A stretch of 64,000 nucleotides of DNA, taken from Pontibacillus salicampi (GTDB lineage: Bacteria > Bacillota > Bacilli > Bacillales > BH030062). The position numbers and the translations under genes were made by a program. The stretch lies in assembly GCF_042434395.1 (NCBI RefSeq), contig NZ_JBHLTP010000003.1, positions 1 to 64,000 of the forward strand. Reading direction: 5' to 3'. Shown piece after piece: positions 17,730 to 26,564 of this stretch (position 1 is its first letter; each line of letters starts with the position of its first letter). The notes beneath the pieces are model-generated. The model saw only the letters and a list, made by a program, of their open reading frames with translations, was not told the origin of the DNA and searched no databases.

Positions 17730-18374
17730 ATGCGATTAAGGCAAAACAAGCCATGGGCAGATGATTATATAAAGGAAAACCATCACATTATAATAGACGA
17801 GCCATTTGTTAATAAGGGAAAGTGGAAAGAGGCTTTTGGTAATGACCAACCACTTCATATAGAAATAGGATCTGGCAAAGGGAAATTCATCCAAGGGATG
17901 GCCGAGCAATTTCCAGAGGTAAGCTTTGTTGGTATGGAACGAGTGAAAGCAGTTATCGTTATGGCCCTGAAAAAAGTAAAAGAACACGAGCTTCCTAATG
18001 CACGATTACTGCATGAAAATGCCAATGATGTTAGAGAGATGTTTGAGGAAAATGAGGTAGATCAAATTTACTTGAATTTTTCTGACCCTTGGCCTAAAAA
18101 TCGGCATGAAAAGCGACGTTTAACCTATCATACCTTTCTTGAACAATATCAGTCCATTTTAAAACCAGAAGGCAGGCTGGTTATGAAAACAGATAATCGT
18201 CACCTTTTTGAGTATTCTTTAGTTAGCTTTTCTCAGTTTGGATGTGTATTGGAGGAAGTGACGATGGATTTGCATAGTCTTGATGATGAGACAAATGTTA
18301 TGACAGAATACGAAGAGAAATTTTCAGAGCAGGGGTATCCTATATACCGCTGTGTAGTTCGTTTCCCTTCCTAA
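17730..18374 (+). CDS. trmB: tRNA (guanine-N7-)-methyltransferase
   Basis: A 214-residue SAM-dependent enzyme that makes m7G46 in tRNA. The SAM motif is EIGSGKG (45-51), followed by the TrmB signature FSDPWPK (117-123) with RHEKRR just after it and the C-terminal TEYEEKF. It is complete and of usual length. AAAGGAGGAG lies upstream of the ATG. The neighbours ytmP, ytzH and ytnP match B. subtilis. Confidence 0.96.
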   Translation: MRLRQNKPWADDYIKENHHIIIDEPFVNKGKWKEAFGNDQPLHIEIGSGKGKFIQGMAEQFPEVSFVGMERVKAVIVMALKKVKEHELPNARLLHENANDVREMFEENEVDQIYLNFSDPWPKNRHEKRRLTYHTFLEQYQSILKPEGRLVMKTDNRHLFEYSLVSFSQFGCVLEEVTMDLHSLDDETNVMTEYEEKFSEQGYPIYRCVVRFPS

Positions 18375-18449
18375 TATTCCAGTAGTGTTACCGTTTTCAA
18401 ACCTTTCTTATTTTATGCTAAACTTAAGTAAGATAAGGAGGAGATTGGA

Positions 18450-19298
18450 ATGGATACACTTAATTTTGGACGGGCAGTCTTGACTTGGTTACAAGGTGGA
18501 GTGACCCATTTAGATGGTGGAGCGATGTTTGGTGTAGTGCCGAAACCGCTATGGTCAAAAAAATATCCAGTTAATGATAATAATCAAATTGAACTTAGAA
18601 CAGATCCCATATTAATACAATTGGATGGGAAAAAGCTCTTAATTGATACAGGAATCGGAAAAGGGAAGCTTTCAGAAAAACAAAAGAGAAACTTTGGAGC
18701 TTTAGAAGAATCGACTATACACGATTCTTTACATGCATTAGGTCTTACTGCATTAGATATCGATTATGTGCTTATGACGCATCTTCATTTTGATCATGCC
18801 TGTGGATTGACGGAGTGGCAAAATGGAGAGCTGCAACCGGTATTCCCAAAGGCAACAATTATTGTGAATGAAATAGAATGGCAGGAAATGAAAGATCCTA
18901 ATATTCGCTCTGCTAATACGTATTGGGAAGAAAATTGGCGGCCCATAGAGCAGGATGTGAAAACATTTCAAGATCAAGTGGAGGTAGTACCTGGGGTGGA
19001 GATGATTCATACAGGCGGTCATAGCAACGGTCATTCTATCATTCGGATGGAAATGGATAATGATATTCTCCTCCATATGGCAGATATTATGCCAACTCAT
19101 GCCCATCAGCATAAGCTTTGGGTGCTGGCATATGATGATTATCCTGTAACATCTGTTCACGCTAAGGAAAAATGGATGGAATATGGTTACCATAAGCAGG
19201 CGTGGTACACTTTTTATCATGATGCCCATTTCAGAGCTCTTCGGTTTAATGAAGAAGGGGAGCCAATAAATAAAATAGAGCGAAACACATCATCTTAA
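18450..19298 (+). CDS. ytnP: Metallo-beta-lactamase fold hydrolase YtnP (lactonase type)
   Basis: A 282-residue protein with the dinuclear zinc motif THLHFDH (H111, H113, D115, H116), a further His in TGGHSNGH, an Asp in HMADIMP and a late His. B. subtilis YtnP is described as a lactonase that degrades signalling lactones (quorum quenching), and this protein sits in the same place after trmB. Whether homoserine lactones are the real substrate cannot be told. AAGGAGGAG precedes the ATG. Confidence 0.9.
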   Translation: MDTLNFGRAVLTWLQGGVTHLDGGAMFGVVPKPLWSKKYPVNDNNQIELRTDPILIQLDGKKLLIDTGIGKGKLSEKQKRNFGALEESTIHDSLHALGLTALDIDYVLMTHLHFDHACGLTEWQNGELQPVFPKATIIVNEIEWQEMKDPNIRSANTYWEENWRPIEQDVKTFQDQVEVVPGVEMIHTGGHSNGHSIIRMEMDNDILLHMADIMPTHAHQHKLWVLAYDDYPVTSVHAKEKWMEYGYHKQAWYTFYHDAHFRALRFNEEGEPINKIERNTSS

Positions 19299-19303
19299 AA
19301 AAT

Positions 19304-19330
19304 AAAAATCCGCACGGTGTGCGGATTTTT
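19304..19330. terminator. Bidirectional terminator between ytnP and ytzB
   Basis: A 12-bp stem (AAAAATCCGCAC with its complement, loop GGT) with A/T flanks lies between convergent ytnP and ytzB. Confidence 0.9.
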
Positions 19331-19336
19331 ATGCTG

Positions 19337-19651
19337 CTATGCTACTACATTTACATCAAGTACAGTGCCAGAATGAGCATCAATTAAAAATTCATATTGC
19401 TTTGTTTCACCGTCCACTGAACGGGATACCCCACCACGGTACACAGTGTACGGGAGATCATCTTTATTTAGTTCCTCTGTTTTCATATGAATCCAGGATC
19501 CGCTGATAGGACCTTGTCGTTTAAAGGATTCTTTCGCAAACTTTAATGCTTTTTCTGGGGAGAGCTGCTGATGGTCGTTAAATTGCTTGGCAACTGCGTA
19601 TCCAACTACGGCGCCAACACCAACTGCAGCTACGGATTTCTTCCAGCTCAT
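19337..19651 (-). CDS. ytzB: Membrane-anchored PepSY-domain protein YtzB
   Basis: A 104-residue protein. An N-terminal hydrophobic segment (about 6-21, VAAVGVGAVVGYAVAK) is followed by a PepSY-like domain ending YEFLIDAHSGTVLDVNVV. It matches B. subtilis YtzB in size and place. PepSY domains are thought to inhibit or modulate proteases; the partner is unknown. An inverted repeat lies just upstream of the start. Confidence 0.85.
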   Translation of the reverse strand: MSWKKSVAAVGVGAVVGYAVAKQFNDHQQLSPEKALKFAKESFKRQGPISGSWIHMKTEELNKDDLPYTVYRGGVSRSVDGETKQYEFLIDAHSGTVLDVNVVA

Positions 19652-19667
19652 GTTTGTACACCTCTCC

Positions 19668-19703
19668 TTATTTTAGATCTTATAGATAGTATATCTAAAA
19701 TAA
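19668..19703. promoter_or_regulatory. Inverted repeat in the ytzB-ytoP divergent region
   Basis: Perfect 11-bp arms (TTATTTTAGAT at 19668-19678 and its complement at 19693-19703) separated by 14 bp. The site starts 17 bp upstream of ytzB, within the region that must hold both divergent promoters. It may be an operator; no regulator is known. Confidence 0.4.
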
Positions 19704-19795
19704 CATAAAATAGAAAATAATATCCTGTCTTTGTGGCAAGGATTGAGAACATTCGATAAAATAAAGGAAAGTATTACATACATTGGAGTGATTTG

Positions 19796-20863
19796 GTGAA
19801 CGAAGATACATTAAGTTTATTCAAACAATTAACAGAATTACAAGGTGCTCCTGGTAATGAACATGCTGTGCGCCAATTTATGAAGACGGAACTAAACAAA
19901 TATGCAGATGAAATAGTCCAGGACCGTCTTGGAGGAGTATTTGGGGTGAAAAAGGGAAAAGGTCCAAAAGTAATGGTTGCAGGCCATATGGATGAAGTAG
20001 GCTTTATGGTGACGCAAATTACGAAAAATGGTATGATTCGTTTTCAAACCCTTGGGGGCTGGTGGAGCCAGGTCCTGCTAGCACAGCGAGTACAGATTAT
20101 GACAGAGAACGGTCCTGTCATAGGGGTTATCGGTTCTATTCCTCCTCACAATCTTACTCCAGAACAGCGCAAGAAGCCGATGGAAATAAAGAACATGATG
20201 ATTGACATTGGGGCAGATGATGAAGAGGATGCAAAACAGATCGGGATTCGACCAGGACAGCAAATTGTGCCAGTCTCTCCATTTACTCCTATGGCAAATG
20301 ATAAGAAAATTTTAGCCAAAGCATGGGATAATCGGTATGGATGCGGTCTTTCTATAGAGCTGTTACAGGAGCTTCAAGGAGAAACTATTCCCAACCAATT
20401 GTATTCAGGTGCTACTGTACAGGAGGAAGTAGGGTTGCGTGGAGCGCAAACAGCTGCTAATATGATTCAACCTGACATTTTTTATGCGCTGGATGCTTCT
20501 CCTGCTAACGACATGTCTGGCAATGATAAGGAATTCGGTCAGATTGGCAAAGGAGCATTACTTCGTATTTTTGATAAGACGATGGTAACGCATCGGGGTA
20601 TTAGGGAATTTATTTTAGATACTGCAGAAACAAATGATATTCCGTACCAGTATTTTATTTCACAAGGTGGAACGGATGCCGGTCGTGTTCATACCTCTAA
20701 TGAGGGGGTTCCGTCAGCAGTAGTTGGTATTTGTTCAAGATATATTCATACATCTGCTTCGATTATTCACATCGATGATTACGCTGCTGCTAAAGAACTA
20801 ATTACGAAATTAGTTAAAACAACAGATCAAAATGTCGTGGATCAAATAAAAGAGAATGGATAA
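19796..20863 (+). CDS. ytoP: M42 family aminopeptidase YtoP
   Basis: About 355 residues of the M42 glutamyl aminopeptidase/endoglucanase family. Metal ligands appear in AGHMDEVGFM (His and Asp, about 63-72), KAWDNRYGC (Asp), the QEEVGLRGAQ catalytic Glu pair and DASPAND. The late His lies in RYIHTSASI. It is expected to be a cobalt- or zinc-dependent cytosolic aminopeptidase forming a large tetrahedral particle. The GTG at 19796 lies seven bases after GGAG and is preferred to the TTG at 19793. Confidence 0.9.
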   Translation: MNEDTLSLFKQLTELQGAPGNEHAVRQFMKTELNKYADEIVQDRLGGVFGVKKGKGPKVMVAGHMDEVGFMVTQITKNGMIRFQTLGGWWSQVLLAQRVQIMTENGPVIGVIGSIPPHNLTPEQRKKPMEIKNMMIDIGADDEEDAKQIGIRPGQQIVPVSPFTPMANDKKILAKAWDNRYGCGLSIELLQELQGETIPNQLYSGATVQEEVGLRGAQTAANMIQPDIFYALDASPANDMSGNDKEFGQIGKGALLRIFDKTMVTHRGIREFILDTAETNDIPYQYFISQGGTDAGRVHTSNEGVPSAVVGICSRYIHTSASIIHIDDYAAAKELITKLVKTTDQNVVDQIKENG

Positions 20864-20950
20864 GGACAAGAAGGGGTCTTATCCTCGATAAAGTATTTAC
20901 ACCTTCTATCGAAACAACAGGTAAGTGCCAGTCCTAGAAAGGATGAGACC

Positions 20951-21463
20951 ATGAAAATCGTAGTAGGATCTACTAATCCTGCCAAGGTCAACGCAGTAAA
21001 GAAACATTTTACAGAAGAAGAAATATTAGGCATGGAAGTGGGGTCAAAGGTTTCTTCGCAGCCATATTCGGATGAGGAAACATACGAAGGAGCTATTAAC
21101 CGTGCTAGAGAGTGTGCCAATAGCGCAAAAGGATGCATGGGTATCGGCCTCGAAGGTGGCGTAATGGAATTAGAAAATGAGCTCTATCTTTGTAACTGGG
21201 GAGTTCTTGTCGATGCAGAAGAAAATACTTTTACGGCAAGCGGAGCACGTATTCCCCTGCCGGAGGAAATTGCCAAGGAGTTGGAAAAGGGAAGAGAACT
21301 TGGTGATGTCATGGATGCCTTTGCGGAACGAGAAGGGATTCGTCTGAATGAAGGTGCCATTGGCATTTTTACGAACAATCTTGTGTCCCGCATGGATATG
21401 TTTGAGCATGTTGTTTTATTGTTAAAGGGACAATATGAGTTCTTTCATCAACAAAGAAAATAA
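20951..21463 (+). CDS. DUF84 family inosine/xanthosine triphosphatase
   Basis: A 170-residue protein of the YjjX/DUF84 family of house-cleaning NTPases. It has the N-terminal GSTNPAKVNAV (about 6-16), SDEETYEGAINRA and the GIGLEGG motif near 60-66, ending in NNLVSRMDMFEHVV. It is expected to hydrolyse ITP and XTP. AAAGGATGAG precedes the ATG. It follows ytoP after 87 bp and is probably in the same transcript. Confidence 0.87.
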   Translation: MKIVVGSTNPAKVNAVKKHFTEEEILGMEVGSKVSSQPYSDEETYEGAINRARECANSAKGCMGIGLEGGVMELENELYLCNWGVLVDAEENTFTASGARIPLPEEIAKELEKGRELGDVMDAFAEREGIRLNEGAIGIFTNNLVSRMDMFEHVVLLLKGQYEFFHQQRK

Positions 21464-21467
21464 GGTC

Positions 21468-21503
21468 GAAAAAGTACCGCCGGGAAATAGGCGGTACTTT
21501 TTC
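21468..21503. terminator. Bidirectional terminator between the DUF84 gene and ytoQ
   Basis: A perfect 14-bp stem (GAAAAAGTACCGCC, 21468-21481, with 21490-21503) and an eight-base loop lie between convergent genes. Confidence 0.93.
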
Positions 21504-21504
21504 G

Positions 21505-21945
21505 TTATTCATACATATAGGAGAGAATGTCTAATGCCTGATCAATGGTTTCTACTGTAACAGTTGCTTTATTAGATAACTCCTTCAAAGGATGGTGAAG
21601 GGAGACGGGGCGAATGAGAATAGTCGGTTTTCCAGCAGCCATTGCTGTACTGAGATCCATCGCTGTATTCCATTGCTTATAGTTTTCTCCAAAAAGTCCG
21701 ATGACAATGTCAGATTTCCCCAACCAAATTTGCGTACGTAAGTTATTGATACTTGATGCAGCGTCATCTCTTAGAACCTTATTTGGCTGCTCCCCTAGTA
21801 TATCCTCTCCAACAGAATCTGAACGGTCATGATTTTCTTGTGGTCCAACGAACTGGATAGTAAGTTCTCTGTCCTTTGCCTTGTTCTTAACCTCATCTCT
21901 CCAGTCATCATGAATTTGGCCAGCTAAATAAACTGTTAATTCCAT
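21505..21945 (-). CDS. ytoQ: YtoQ family protein
   Basis: A 146-residue protein with a flavodoxin-like, nucleoside deoxyribosyltransferase-like appearance. It starts ELTVYLAGQIHDDWRDEV, has SDIVIGLFGENYKQWNTAMD in the middle and AAGKPTILIRP later. This is characteristic of YtoQ. No activity is established to my knowledge. Its position next to the DUF84 NTPase gives a weak hint of nucleotide metabolism. Confidence 0.87.
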   Translation of the reverse strand: MELTVYLAGQIHDDWRDEVKNKAKDRELTIQFVGPQENHDRSDSVGEDILGEQPNKVLRDDAASSINNLRTQIWLGKSDIVIGLFGENYKQWNTAMDLSTAMAAGKPTILIRPVSLHHPLKELSNKATVTVETIDQALDILSYMYE

Positions 21946-22113
21946 ATGTTATCCTCCTATTTCCAATTGTTAGCAGTACCTGTATTCATCTTAGCATAAT
22001 TCATAGATTCTATAAGGAACTTTCCTAATCCATATATTCATAGTAGCCTATTCTATGGTATAACTAGTATAGAATTATTCATACTAGATCGTGTATTCAA
22101 GGAGAGAGACTTT

Positions 22114-22668
22114 GTGAAGGAATTTCAGCCTAAATGGGTACTACTGGGGTTATGTGGCATTGCAGTCATTATTGTTATCGTTATGATGTTCACGGGTTTA
22201 TTTACAACAGAGAAAAAGGCTATAGAGAAGGCAACTGGTGCAGCGAAACAGGAAGTTAAACGTGAGGATGTAAAGGTAAATAAAGAGCTTGATGATATAT
22301 CCTTGTATCTACCAGAAAAAATGGCCGTTATATCTGAGGAATCGAATAATCTGATTTTACAAGAAGATGATCAAAAGTATATCCTCTTTTATAATCCCTT
22401 CGAAAAACAAACAAACGATACATTTTATCTATCTGCCAAAGAGGCTAAGGATATCCGTTCAATTTCTTCCTTTGAATTGAAGGATAGATTCGGATATATT
22501 CGTATTATTGCGTTGGATGATAATGCTTATGAGCTGCAAGTTGGAGTTGGTGGAGCGAAAATGACTACAGAAACAACAAAACGAGCTATGGAAGAAGATG
22601 CTCGCGATATGATGAAGATGGTTCGTTCGATACAATATACAGCTAATCAAACCAGCTCGTCCTCTTAA
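22114..22668 (+). CDS. Membrane-anchored protein of unknown function
   Basis: A 184-residue protein with one N-terminal membrane helix (about 9-30, LLGLCGIAVIIVIVMMFTGL), then a basic-acidic linker and a small extracytoplasmic domain of about 120 residues ending in a Ser tail. I do not recognise the domain. A GTG start is preceded by AAGGAGAGAG. It is monocistronic with a strong terminator. The predicted topology (short basic N-terminus inside, domain outside) suggests a role at the cell surface. Confidence 0.75.
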   Translation: MKEFQPKWVLLGLCGIAVIIVIVMMFTGLFTTEKKAIEKATGAAKQEVKREDVKVNKELDDISLYLPEKMAVISEESNNLILQEDDQKYILFYNPFEKQTNDTFYLSAKEAKDIRSISSFELKDRFGYIRIIALDDNAYELQVGVGGAKMTTETTKRAMEEDARDMMKMVRSIQYTANQTSSSS

Positions 22669-22705
22669 AGAACCCCCTGACGCATTTTCGTCAGGGGGAT
22701 TCTTT
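22667..22705. terminator. Bidirectional terminator between the unknown gene and the chemoreceptor gene
   Basis: A GC-rich stem (CCCCCTGACG with CGTCAGGGGG, 22673-22682 and 22689-22698) flanked by A- and T-rich arms separates two convergent genes. Confidence 0.9.
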
Positions 22706-24779
22706 ACTCATCCTCTAAAACATTCTGGTCGTATGAGACAGCGGCTTCCTCCATTACGCTAGGTGAGATAGTTTCTTGAACAGCTTCATCTCCTGTCTCC
22801 TCCTCTTGTAAAATGAATTGTGTAACCTCCTCCTCCAATTCCTGTGCCAGCAGCTGAAGCTCCACAGCAGACTTACTAACTAAAGTAATGGAGCTTGTCT
22901 GGTTTTCAGAGGATGCGGCTACCTCCTCAGCAGTAGCAACAGATTCCTCCGAAATAACACTGATATCCTGCAATAAATCTTTCAGGCTTTGATTGTAGCC
23001 ACTTACATGAGAGATGGATTGATTAACATCACCAATGTGGGAGGACATAGTAGTTACTTGAGCTACAATGCGTTCAAAAGCAGATTTGGTTTGCTCTACA
23101 GAATGGAATTGTTGTATCTCATACGTGTTAAAATTCTCTGCTTCAGAGGATAATGTGCTCATTTGTTCAGACATGGAACGCACTAATGCGTAAATTTCTT
23201 TAGCTTCTTGTTTAGAACGTTCTGCCAGCTTTCTAACTTCTTCTGCTACTACAGCAAAACCTCGCCCAGCATCCCCTGCTCTTGCTGCTTCAATGGAGGC
23301 ATTGAGTGCAAGCAGATTTGTACTGTCTGCAATTTCCTCAATGGTTCCAACAATGTTGTTAATTTGCTTGGAGTGTTCATTTGCCTCTTTCACCTGACTC
23401 GTAAGATGAGAGGCCAGCGTAATGAAGTGTTGTGTCGACTCCTCTAAAGAGTGCACTGTTTCAATCCCTTTTTTGCCTTCTTGATCAGCATTACGTAAGG
23501 AGTGGGAAATATCTTCTGTTTTTTCTTCTGATTGATGAATGGCATCAGATACCTTTGCAATTAATCTCGTACTTTCTTCAATCTGTGTCGCCTGTTCTTG
23601 AGAGCCAATAGCCACTTGGTGTATAGCAGCGCTTACTTCCTCAGCCTGTGATGAGGTCTCACGAGAAACAGATGTCAGGTGGGAAGAAGATTGACCTAGA
23701 ACAGAGGAAGCATCTGTTACTTTTAATAAAGAGTGTTGCATCTTGTCCGCCATATTGTTAAAGGTTTGGGCTAATGTGGCCATTTCATCCCTCGTCTGAA
23801 TAGAAACCCTGTGGGTAAGATTCCCATTGCCGATAATTTCTGCACCATTTTGTAAGGAATGTATAGAGCGGATAATGGACCTAATTAGATAAACGCCTGA
23901 TGAAAGCATGAGAGCAACAGCTATGACACTAATAATGATTAATGCCATTCTTAAATTTGTAGCGGTTTCATTTTGTTCTTTGTTCAAGTCTTCCTGAATG
24001 GAAACAGCATCGGAAGAAACTTGATTCACTAAACTATCTACCCCAGAAGCAATCGAAATGAATTCCTCTCTCAACCCTTCAGCCTGGTCTTTTGTGTTGT
24101 TAATCGATTTCAATGTTTGATTATACTTCAGAAATTGAGAATTAATAGCATCTAACTCTTGACGGGACAGGGAAGTTTCTTCTGCCACCGATTGAAAGTT
24201 TTTAGCTTGTACTTCAAATGCTTCCCATTCCTCTGTAGAGCCAGCTTCCAAATACTCTTCTTCCGCCATTTTCATCATTAGAAAGGCTTCAGTGAGCCGA
24301 GCATCCTTCGCCTTTTGAACATAGGTGACAAATGATTTGTATGCCTTATCTACATTTTGATACATGCCTTCCTCGTCGGTAAAACCAATTAAGCTATACA
24401 TATTTACCAAGGGATCAACTTGTTCTAAGTACTGGGAAGCGGTTTTCTCAATGGATTGGAATAATCCAGAAACATTATCGGCTGATTGGTATTCCTTAGC
24501 ATATGTACCTGCCATTTGAATAACTTCCTCAATGGAATGTTTCATGTCCTGTCCATTCTCTTCGGATGGATCATAGAAAAACGCATCTCTGCTATTTTTT
24601 ACTTCGGTCATTGCAAATCGTATGTTTTCGCTTTTCATTCGAACTTCCTCAGCATCTTTAACAGCTTTCGTCATGGTTTGTTGCTGCTGAAAGAAGTAAA
24701 AAGAAAAGGAAATAAGAATAACCAGACTAATTAAACTAATACCAACAAGAAGCCGAACTCTATTTCTTATTGAGTGCAC
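22704..24779 (-). CDS. Methyl-accepting chemotaxis protein
   Basis: A 691-residue transmembrane chemoreceptor. It has TM1 at about 10-29, a helical extracytoplasmic sensor of ~250 residues, TM2 at about 282-303, a HAMP domain to about 360 and a long coiled-coil signalling domain. The signalling tip reads NLLALNASIEAARAGDAGRG, close to the CheA/CheW-binding consensus. The sensor appears all-helical and its ligand is unknown. The GTG start is supported by AAAGGAGGA. A GCCAATAT about 100 bp upstream resembles a sigma-D -10, but I see no matching -35. It is isolated from other chemotaxis genes. Confidence 0.94.
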   Translation of the reverse strand: MHSIRNRVRLLVGISLISLVILISFSFYFFQQQQTMTKAVKDAEEVRMKSENIRFAMTEVKNSRDAFFYDPSEENGQDMKHSIEEVIQMAGTYAKEYQSADNVSGLFQSIEKTASQYLEQVDPLVNMYSLIGFTDEEGMYQNVDKAYKSFVTYVQKAKDARLTEAFLMMKMAEEEYLEAGSTEEWEAFEVQAKNFQSVAEETSLSRQELDAINSQFLKYNQTLKSINNTKDQAEGLREEFISIASGVDSLVNQVSSDAVSIQEDLNKEQNETATNLRMALIIISVIAVALMLSSGVYLIRSIIRSIHSLQNGAEIIGNGNLTHRVSIQTRDEMATLAQTFNNMADKMQHSLLKVTDASSVLGQSSSHLTSVSRETSSQAEEVSAAIHQVAIGSQEQATQIEESTRLIAKVSDAIHQSEEKTEDISHSLRNADQEGKKGIETVHSLEESTQHFITLASHLTSQVKEANEHSKQINNIVGTIEEIADSTNLLALNASIEAARAGDAGRGFAVVAEEVRKLAERSKQEAKEIYALVRSMSEQMSTLSSEAENFNTYEIQQFHSVEQTKSAFERIVAQVTTMSSHIGDVNQSISHVSGYNQSLKDLLQDISVISEESVATAEEVAASSENQTSSITLVSKSAVELQLLAQELEEEVTQFILQEEETGDEAVQETISPSVMEEAAVSYDQNVLEDE

Positions 24780-25042
24780 AATGTTTCCTCCTTTATGTTA
24801 GGGTGACTTTGTATCCCCATAAAGAGAATATTTCTCTCTTAGTAGAGGGTTAATAGAACCGTTGTCTAGTCTAGAACATGGATATTGGCTATCATCTAGG
24901 AAAGAAAGACTAGTATAGTTCTTATTTCGGACTTTTCAGAAATTTGTTAATACAAAAATGTATATTTCTAATATAATTGTGTTTCCTGAGGGAATACGGT
25001 AGGATAATAACGTTAATAAGAGAAAAATCAAGGAGGTACATA

Positions 25043-26077
25043 ATGGGCACATTTTCCTCGTTTTTAGAAAGGAAAGGGGTAACTCTTTCTTTTAAAACAT
25101 ATTTTATAACCGCCTTAAGTTATATGGCACTTGGTCTATTTTCTTCTTTAATTATTGGTCTGATTATTAAGACGGTTGGAGATGAGTTAGGGTTTGAACC
25201 GCTTACTCAAATGGGGAGCTTTGCCATGCAGCCAGAGATTTGGGGAGGAGCGATTGGTGTTGCAATTGCCTACGGCCTAAATGCTCCACCATTAGTAGTG
25301 TTTGCAGCACTATTTAGTGGTGCTTTCAGTGCGACTGTTGGAGGTGGTCCAGCAGGAAGCTATATAGCTGCATTACTTTCTGTAGAAGTAGGGAAGATGG
25401 TAAGTAAGGAGACGAAGGTGGATATTCTCTTAACACCCTTTACCACCATTCTAGTAGGGTTTTTAGTAGGGATTACTGTAAGCCCATCTGTTAATGCATT
25501 TATGACGGGCTTCGGTGATGTAGTTATATGGGCTACAGAGCAACAGCCGTTTGTTATGGGAATCATTGTTGCTGTACTAATGGGCTGGGCGTTAACTGCC
25601 CCGATTTCTAGTGTGGCTATTGCTATTATGATTGATTTAGAAGGAGTAGCGGCTGGTGCGGCAACAGTAGGATGTGCAGCACAAATGATTGGCTTTGCCG
25701 TTATGAGTTATCGAGAGAATGGTGTTGGCGGTTTGTTGGCGCAAGGAATAGGAACTTCAATGCTTCAAGTTGCTAATATTGTAAGGAAGCCTCTTCTTAT
25801 TCTTCCTCCCACAATAGCTGGAGCGATTCTAGCGCCATTTGCTTCCCTCGGAGTCTTAGGCGAGGTTATGGTGAACAATGACTCTGGTGCTGGTATGGGC
25901 ACAAGCGGTTTTGTCGGCCAGATTATGACATTTCAAACAATGGGCTTTACTCAAAGTGTTATTGTGTCAGTAGTAATATTGCACATTGTTGGTCCAGCAG
26001 TAATAACTTTGATATTATCAGAATGGTTTAGAAGAAAGAAATGGATCCAGTACGAAGACTTACGGATAGATTATTGA
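25043..26077 (+). CDS. PTS EIIC-like membrane protein (PTS_EIIC_2 family)
   Basis: A 344-residue polytopic protein with 8-10 hydrophobic segments and repeated Gly/Ala-rich motifs (SGAFSATVGGGPAGSY, GAGMGTSGFVGQ). This fits the PTS_EIIC_2 group of standalone, EIIC-like membrane proteins. No EIIA or EIIB partner is nearby, so sugar phosphorylation is unproven. The ATG at 25043 has AAGGAGG seven bases upstream; a longer upstream reading frame has no such site. The gene ends 14 bp before ytpP, with which it is probably co-transcribed. Confidence 0.85.
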   Translation: MGTFSSFLERKGVTLSFKTYFITALSYMALGLFSSLIIGLIIKTVGDELGFEPLTQMGSFAMQPEIWGGAIGVAIAYGLNAPPLVVFAALFSGAFSATVGGGPAGSYIAALLSVEVGKMVSKETKVDILLTPFTTILVGFLVGITVSPSVNAFMTGFGDVVIWATEQQPFVMGIIVAVLMGWALTAPISSVAIAIMIDLEGVAAGAATVGCAAQMIGFAVMSYRENGVGGLLAQGIGTSMLQVANIVRKPLLILPPTIAGAILAPFASLGVLGEVMVNNDSGAGMGTSGFVGQIMTFQTMGFTQSVIVSVVILHIVGPAVITLILSEWFRRKKWIQYEDLRIDY

Positions 26078-26091
26078 GGAGGTCTATGATT

Positions 26092-26409
26092 ATGAAGAAA
26101 CTAGAATCTATGGAGCAATATGAGCAATTAGTGAACAACGGTAAAACAGTACTGATGTTCTCTGCAAATTGGTGTCCGGATTGTCGAGTTATCGAACCAT
26201 TCCTGCCAGAAGTAGAGGAGAAATATAAAGATTTCACATTTATATATGTGGATCGAGATGAATTCATTGATTTATGCGCAGACCTTGGTGTTTTTGGTAT
26301 CCCTAGTTTCGTTGCCTTTAACCATGGAGAGGAAGTAGGGCGATTTGTAAGTAAAGACCGTAAAACACAAGATGAGATTGAGAATTTCCTTACCAAGGTT
26401 ACAACATAA
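26092..26409 (+). CDS. ytpP: Thioredoxin-like protein YtpP
   Basis: A 105-residue thioredoxin fold with active site WCPDC (27-31) and the cis-Pro region FGIPSF near 75. It is the YtpP type rather than housekeeping TrxA. The start at 26092 is eight bases after AGGAGGT; an ATG at 26086 is too close to it. Partner proteins are unknown. Confidence 0.9.
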   Translation: MKKLESMEQYEQLVNNGKTVLMFSANWCPDCRVIEPFLPEVEEKYKDFTFIYVDRDEFIDLCADLGVFGIPSFVAFNHGEEVGRFVSKDRKTQDEIENFLTKVTT

Positions 26410-26564
26410 GCACTTTCTTGTAGGTCCTGGTACTATTATGTGTACCAGGATTATGTGTTTACATTGCTATTTTCCCCATTGGGAGGGAATCTTTTTATCT
26501 AGAGAATTTCATGCTAAAATAAGGAGCAGATTGTTTCCTTCAATCATAAAAGGAGGAAGAACCG

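Noticed and set aside
18753..19229. 158-residue minus-strand frame inside ytnP
   Set aside because: It is antisense to a clearly recognised gene and is rich in His/Ile/Met from reverse reading; no start signal.
24882..24889. Sigma-D-like -10 (GCCAATAT, minus strand) upstream of the chemoreceptor
   Set aside because: No TAAA-type -35 is found at the right spacing, so it is mentioned only as weak.
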